Source: an uncultured Clostridia bacterium
Lineage (GTDB): Bacteria > Bacillota > Clostridia > Oscillospirales > Feifaniaceae
NCBI GenBank assembly: GCA_944376235.1
Contig: CALWCA010000013.1
Span: forward strand, 1 to 45,163
Length of the DNA stretch: 45,163 bases
Reading direction: 5' to 3'
Below the pieces are notes generated by a model that made no database searches, had not been told where the DNA came from, and was given only the letters and a program-made list of their open reading frames with translations. A program made the translations under genes and the position numbers. Shown here piece by piece: positions 42,450 to 45,163 of this stretch. Within the stretch, counting starts at the first letter, position 1, and the number at the start of each line of letters is the position of its first letter.

Positions 42450-42994
42450 AAAAGGCGCCTGAGGCAGCCTTGGAGCCTCTTGAAAGGGCCTCCACAAGAG
42501 AAGAAACAGTTATAGTGTATAGGGATATCAAAAAAAGAGCGGCGCCTTACGCGCCGCTTTTTTTTGTTTTGATTTGGCCCGGCGGGGGAGGGGAGACGGA
42601 GAAAAAGAGATTTTGGGAAAAGGGGGATGCGGCAGCAGAAAAAAGGCAGGAGGGGCCTTGGGGAAAAGGCTAAAACGGGGCGCCGCCTGCTGCCTTTTGG
42701 GGCGATGGGGCGGGAGCCTTGCGGACGCTGCGGCTTTTGGGCAAAGCGGTGTGCGGCAAAGCCCTTTCCGGGGCATGCCGGGAGCCTGGGGGGAAAGGAC
42801 AGAAGGAGGCAAAAGCCGCCCTCAAAGGGAGAAGGGGGCGCCGTCGGCTTTTTTGTGTGCGCAAAAGGGCCCAAAGCGGCGCCTGCAGCGCCGTCCCCGG
42901 GCAGCCCCCCCGTATCCCGGCCTTTGGCCGGGCCGCACACCCGGCATCGGCGCCGACAATTCGGCTTGGCAAAAGGCTGCCGCCGGCCCAAAGC
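42450..42994. other. Spacer between converging genes
   Basis: Contains the TRAP terminator; the rest is GC-rich with no supported gene. Confidence 0.5.
42538..42566 (+). terminator. Terminator of the TRAP operon
   Basis: AGCGGCGC (42538-42545) pairs perfectly with GCGCCGCT (42551-42558), loop CTTAC, then T8. Confidence 0.92.
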
Positions 42995-44017
42995 TCACAG
43001 GGAGACAGCAGGGGGCCTTGACCCATCGGCGTTTTCCTCCCATACGCAAGCAGCCCCTGCAAAAAGAGCGGGGATTTCTTTGAAATCGTCGACCCGGATG
43101 ATATTCAGCCCCATGGCTGCGTAATATTTTTCCCGCAGGCTCGAATCAATGTCCTTGTAAATCTCAAGAGCCTCTTCGTTTACGGTTCCGTCGCCGGCCG
43201 CGCTGTTTCGCGGGAGAAAGGCAAAGTGACGCGGTTTCTCGTTGGTTCTCCCGGCCACGTCAAGCAGCCGCCGGAGGTTGGGGTCGGTGAGCGAACAGCC
43301 GATGAACAGACAGGTGTGCTCCCGCAGATAGTTGAGCTGCGCCAGATTCGACCAGCAACAGGCGTCGCGACAGACCCTGTGATAATCCTCCTCCGAAAAG
43401 ATCAGCTCGGTGTTCAAATCGCATCGCTCCATTTGATAGGGCAGATACCCGTGAACGTGGAAAATGCTGAGCCTGTCCGGCGTTGAGATGTCGTCCTCAC
43501 ACGAGATCACATTGGTTTGAATGTTCATTTTCTCAAGGCAGTGCTCCAGCAGGTTGTCAAAATTGTATGTGATGATGCCCTGGACACCCAGGTGGTTCCT
43601 CCGCGGAGCACAGATGCGGGCAATCGCATTCAGCAGCTCGGTGTCGGGCCCGGGGCTGTTTTCGTATAACGCCTCGTGCACCAGCCGGTTGTATTCATCG
43701 GGGGAAAACGCCCCCCTGATGTACCGGATCTGGGCGATTGGGGAATTTTCCTGGTTTTGATGCGCCAGCCTGATCACGGCCTCCGGATGCCGGGAAAAGG
43801 TTTTGTTCCCCTTCATGCGCCTGACAATCATTTTCGGCAGCAGCGCGTTGATCAAATCCTTCCACTGCAAAATCCCCGCGTCCTTGGAAATGCCGGCGCC
43901 GACAAAAAGGGCAAGCTCCTCCCGGTCGTATTCCTTCTTCAGCGCCGCAATGCGGCTGGAGCGGGTATCCGAGGCTTCCTTCCTGCCGGCGGGGTTGTTG
44001 ATTGCCTCGTCAACCAT
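42995..44017 (-). CDS. SIR2-family protein (putative NAD-depleting defence effector)
   Basis: 340 aa from the ATG at 44017. SIR2-like Rossmann signature: ELALFVGAGISKDAG (34-48), TYNFDNLLE (150-158), the general-base His in FHVHGYLP (H189) and LFIGCSLTDPNLRRLL (237-252). SIR2 proteins of this kind in defence islands cleave NAD+ on phage infection. No zinc cysteines of deacetylase sirtuins are visible. The frame is open upstream and overlaps the nuclease-like gene; a TTG start about 24 codons earlier is possible, which would overlap that gene's end. Follows the PD-(D/E)XK-like gene in an operon. No membrane segments. Confidence 0.88.
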   Translation of the reverse strand: MVDEAINNPAGRKEASDTRSSRIAALKKEYDREELALFVGAGISKDAGILQWKDLINALLPKMIVRRMKGNKTFSRHPEAVIRLAHQNQENSPIAQIRYIRGAFSPDEYNRLVHEALYENSPGPDTELLNAIARICAPRRNHLGVQGIITYNFDNLLEHCLEKMNIQTNVISCEDDISTPDRLSIFHVHGYLPYQMERCDLNTELIFSEEDYHRVCRDACCWSNLAQLNYLREHTCLFIGCSLTDPNLRRLLDVAGRTNEKPRHFAFLPRNSAAGDGTVNEEALEIYKDIDSSLREKYYAAMGLNIIRVDDFKEIPALFAGAACVWEENADGSRPPAVSL

Positions 44018-44066
44018 CGCCTCCGCAGGGCGTTCGAGGAATTTCCTGAATTCCTGATGATAGCCC

Positions 44067-44468
44067 TTAGGTTCGCCTGCTGAAGTCGTCAATGTCCCAA
44101 ACGCAGACCCTGCGCCCCGCCCTGCTTTGCGCCATTTGCTCCATGCTGCGCCTGCTTTCCTCCGTAAAGGCGATTCCCAGCACCAGGAGAACGGCGCCCG
44201 GCTCGCTGCCGCGCGCGTGAAGGGCAAACTGCTGGACGCTGCGAAAATACCCGGTCTTGCTGGCGTATCCGCTTTTTACCTCCAGATAAAGAGGCCCTTT
44301 GATGTCATCCATGCCGTCGGGCAGTATGGCGTCAAACAGGCAGGAGGAGTCCTCCGTCGTGAGCCTCTTTTTCTGTGCCCTGAGGTAATGTTGCAGCACG
44401 CGAATGACATATGTTTCAAAGCCCATGCTCGAGAGGGCAGCATCTTCATTTGTCAGCAGGGAGGACAC
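44067..44468 (-). CDS. PD-(D/E)XK nuclease-like small protein
   Basis: 133 aa. Candidate nuclease core: E18 (MGFETYVIRVLQ), D46 (SSCLFDAILP) and E63-V-K65 (PLYLEVKSGY), in the order and spacing of restriction-endonuclease-like folds, followed by a helix (YFRSVQQFALHAR) and the strand AVLLVLGIAFT. The spacing is right for a Mrr/Vsr-like core but no family match can be proved by eye. Start: GTG at 44468 after AAGGGTGAT. It ends 49 bp before the SIR2 ATG, or overlaps the longer SIR2 form, so the two are one operon. Together they look like a defence pair. Confidence 0.75.
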   Translation of the reverse strand: MSSLLTNEDAALSSMGFETYVIRVLQHYLRAQKKRLTTEDSSCLFDAILPDGMDDIKGPLYLEVKSGYASKTGYFRSVQQFALHARGSEPGAVLLVLGIAFTEESRRSMEQMAQSRAGRRVCVWDIDDFSRRT

Positions 44469-44695
44469 GGCTCATCACCCTTTCTCTGTTTCACCTGTGA
44501 GGTCGCGGCAGGCTGCGGGGGAGCGGGTTGCCAGGGCCAAAGAGAGCCCCAGCTCAGCCCCGCACGGGTTGATGCCCGCCCTGCCCGCCTGCTGCGGCGC
44601 TCATCGCCGGCCGCGCCGGAAAATGGGAGCCGGCCGGGAAAATCCGGCGCGGCTTTCCACGGGCAGGGCCGTTGCCCAGCCCCCTGCTTTAGGTC
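44469..44695 (-). other. Leader of the nuclease-SIR2 pair with an 11-bp inverted repeat
   Basis: About 220 nt between the putative promoter and the first gene, no coding frame supported. GCCGCGCCGGA (44610-44620) is perfectly complementary to 44643-44653, with an inner GCCGGCCGG-type stem. Confidence 0.45.
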
Positions 44696-44725
44696 AGTAT
44701 AACAGAAAAGACGGGATTTTGGCAG
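44696..44725 (-). promoter_or_regulatory. Possible promoter of the nuclease-SIR2 pair
   Basis: Minus strand TATACT (plus 44696-44701) with CTGCCA (plus 44720-44725) 18 bp upstream; the -35 is weak. Confidence 0.45.
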
Positions 44726-44847
44726 TGCTTTGGAAACCGTCGTGCAGGGCCCGGCCGCCGGAGAATGCCTGGGGCCGGCCTCCCTGCCACAGCAGCTCCG
44801 ATGTGACGCAAAGTCTCTTTGGCCGAAATTCATAACGCGTGAGAAAA

Positions 44848-44877
44848 AGAAAACAGACCGCCACCCCGGCGGCCTGT
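44848..44877 (-). terminator. Terminator of the KilA-N gene
   Basis: Arms 44853-44862 and 44868-44877 (10 bp, one wobble). On the minus strand the stem is followed by GTTTTCTTTTTC. Confidence 0.8.
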
Positions 44878-44954
44878 CAATTTGTTGTGGAACATCGCAA
44901 CACTATAGATGCCACGGCCTTCGCCCGTTCGCAAGCGTCCTGCCGATGATATTT

Positions 44955-45163
44955 TTACTCCATAGGAGATAGGTCTTCGCTATGAGCCTCCAGAGCTTCG
45001 ATTCGGAGATCCTGCGTCAGGATCTCCATCTGGCTGATAGCGATGGCATTGAGTTTTGTCAGCCGTTCGGCCTGAGACATCCCCTCATTGATGAACACCG
45101 CATTCAGGTTCTCCAGATTGGACAGGCAGACCAGCTGAGAGACATTGGCGTAGTCACGGATAT
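44955..45163 (-). CDS. KilA-N domain-family protein, C-terminal part
   Basis: Partial; the gene runs off the right edge and only the last 69 or so residues are visible. The sequence IRDYANVSQLVCLSNLENLN, then AVFINEGMSQAERLTKLNAI and AISQMEIL matches the conserved C-terminal segment of Firmicute phage KilA-N proteins (pattern NIRDYA…QL…L.N.E..NA..I..G..Q.ERL.KLN..A..QM). The DNA-binding KilA-N domain itself would be outside the window. Composition is AT-richer than the GC-rich core, fitting a mobile element. Confidence 0.8.
   Translation of the reverse strand, partial: IRDYANVSQLVCLSNLENLNAVFINEGMSQAERLTKLNAIAISQMEILTQDLRIEALEAHSEDLSPME

Noticed and set aside
44480-44600. Resemblance to a SAM-I riboswitch (GGCCCTGGCAACCC-type segment)
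   Set aside because: Only one conserved block fits; the remaining SAM-I core elements and pairing are not present.

Overview
The window looks like chromosome of a GC-rich Clostridia-type Firmicute, probably an Oscillospirales-like gut anaerobe (inference). The supporting signs are Gram-positive housekeeping genes (ireB, EndoA/MazF-type toxin, T-box-controlled pheST, tandem alr, meso-DAP dehydrogenase), SLH-domain surface protein, corrinoid methyltransferases with a reductive activator, and consensus sigma-A promoters with strong Shine-Dalgarno sites. Most genes are clearly GC-rich. Three stretches are visibly AT-richer and look acquired: about 270-2830, 14280-14780, and the last 300 bases.

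Layout. 1-2830: a low-GC segment with an EVE-like/nuclease-like protein and a DnaB-type ATPase, ending in short direct repeats that look like integrase arm sites. 3550-4000: tRNA-Ala(CGC) and tRNA-Val(CAC). 4589-7004: a phage-like control region (S24-type repressor, divergent promoters, three TCAC-N5-GTGA operators) and a phage replication-like protein. 7165-8607: FAD oxidoreductase fused to a Rieske domain. 9061-9656: ireB and a small conserved partner. 10642-15384: pheT, pheS, a small acidic-tailed membrane protein and, upstream, a T-box leader with a Phe (UUC) specifier candidate and a minisatellite inside it. 15403-19928: two tandem alanine racemase paralogues, a MazF-type toxin without visible antitoxin, and a secreted protein.

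20760-26428 is a B12 methyl-transfer cassette. On the minus strand are a homocysteine S-methyltransferase and a [2Fe-2S]/ASKHA reductive activator. On the plus strand are a DUF2284 metal-binding protein and a UroD-type methyltransferase fused to a corrinoid domain. Together they could move a methyl group from an unknown donor, through Co(I)/methyl-Co(III), to homocysteine, with the activator rescuing Co(II). 27249-29318 is an EF-G-like GTPase with an aberrant G4 motif. Next come ddh, a CAT-like acyltransferase, an aspartate-dehydrogenase-like protein, an SLH surface protein, a DUF4830 protein and a TAXI-DUF1850-TRAP transporter operon. 42995-44468 encodes a PD-(D/E)XK-like protein and a SIR2 protein, a likely anti-phage pair. 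The right edge holds the C-terminus of a KilA-N-family protein.

An unusual trait of the whole window is its long, very GC-rich intergenic regions carrying minisatellites (10- to 27-bp units, 3 to about 15 copies) and long perfect hairpins. The long open frames through these regions look like by-products of base composition and were not called as genes.
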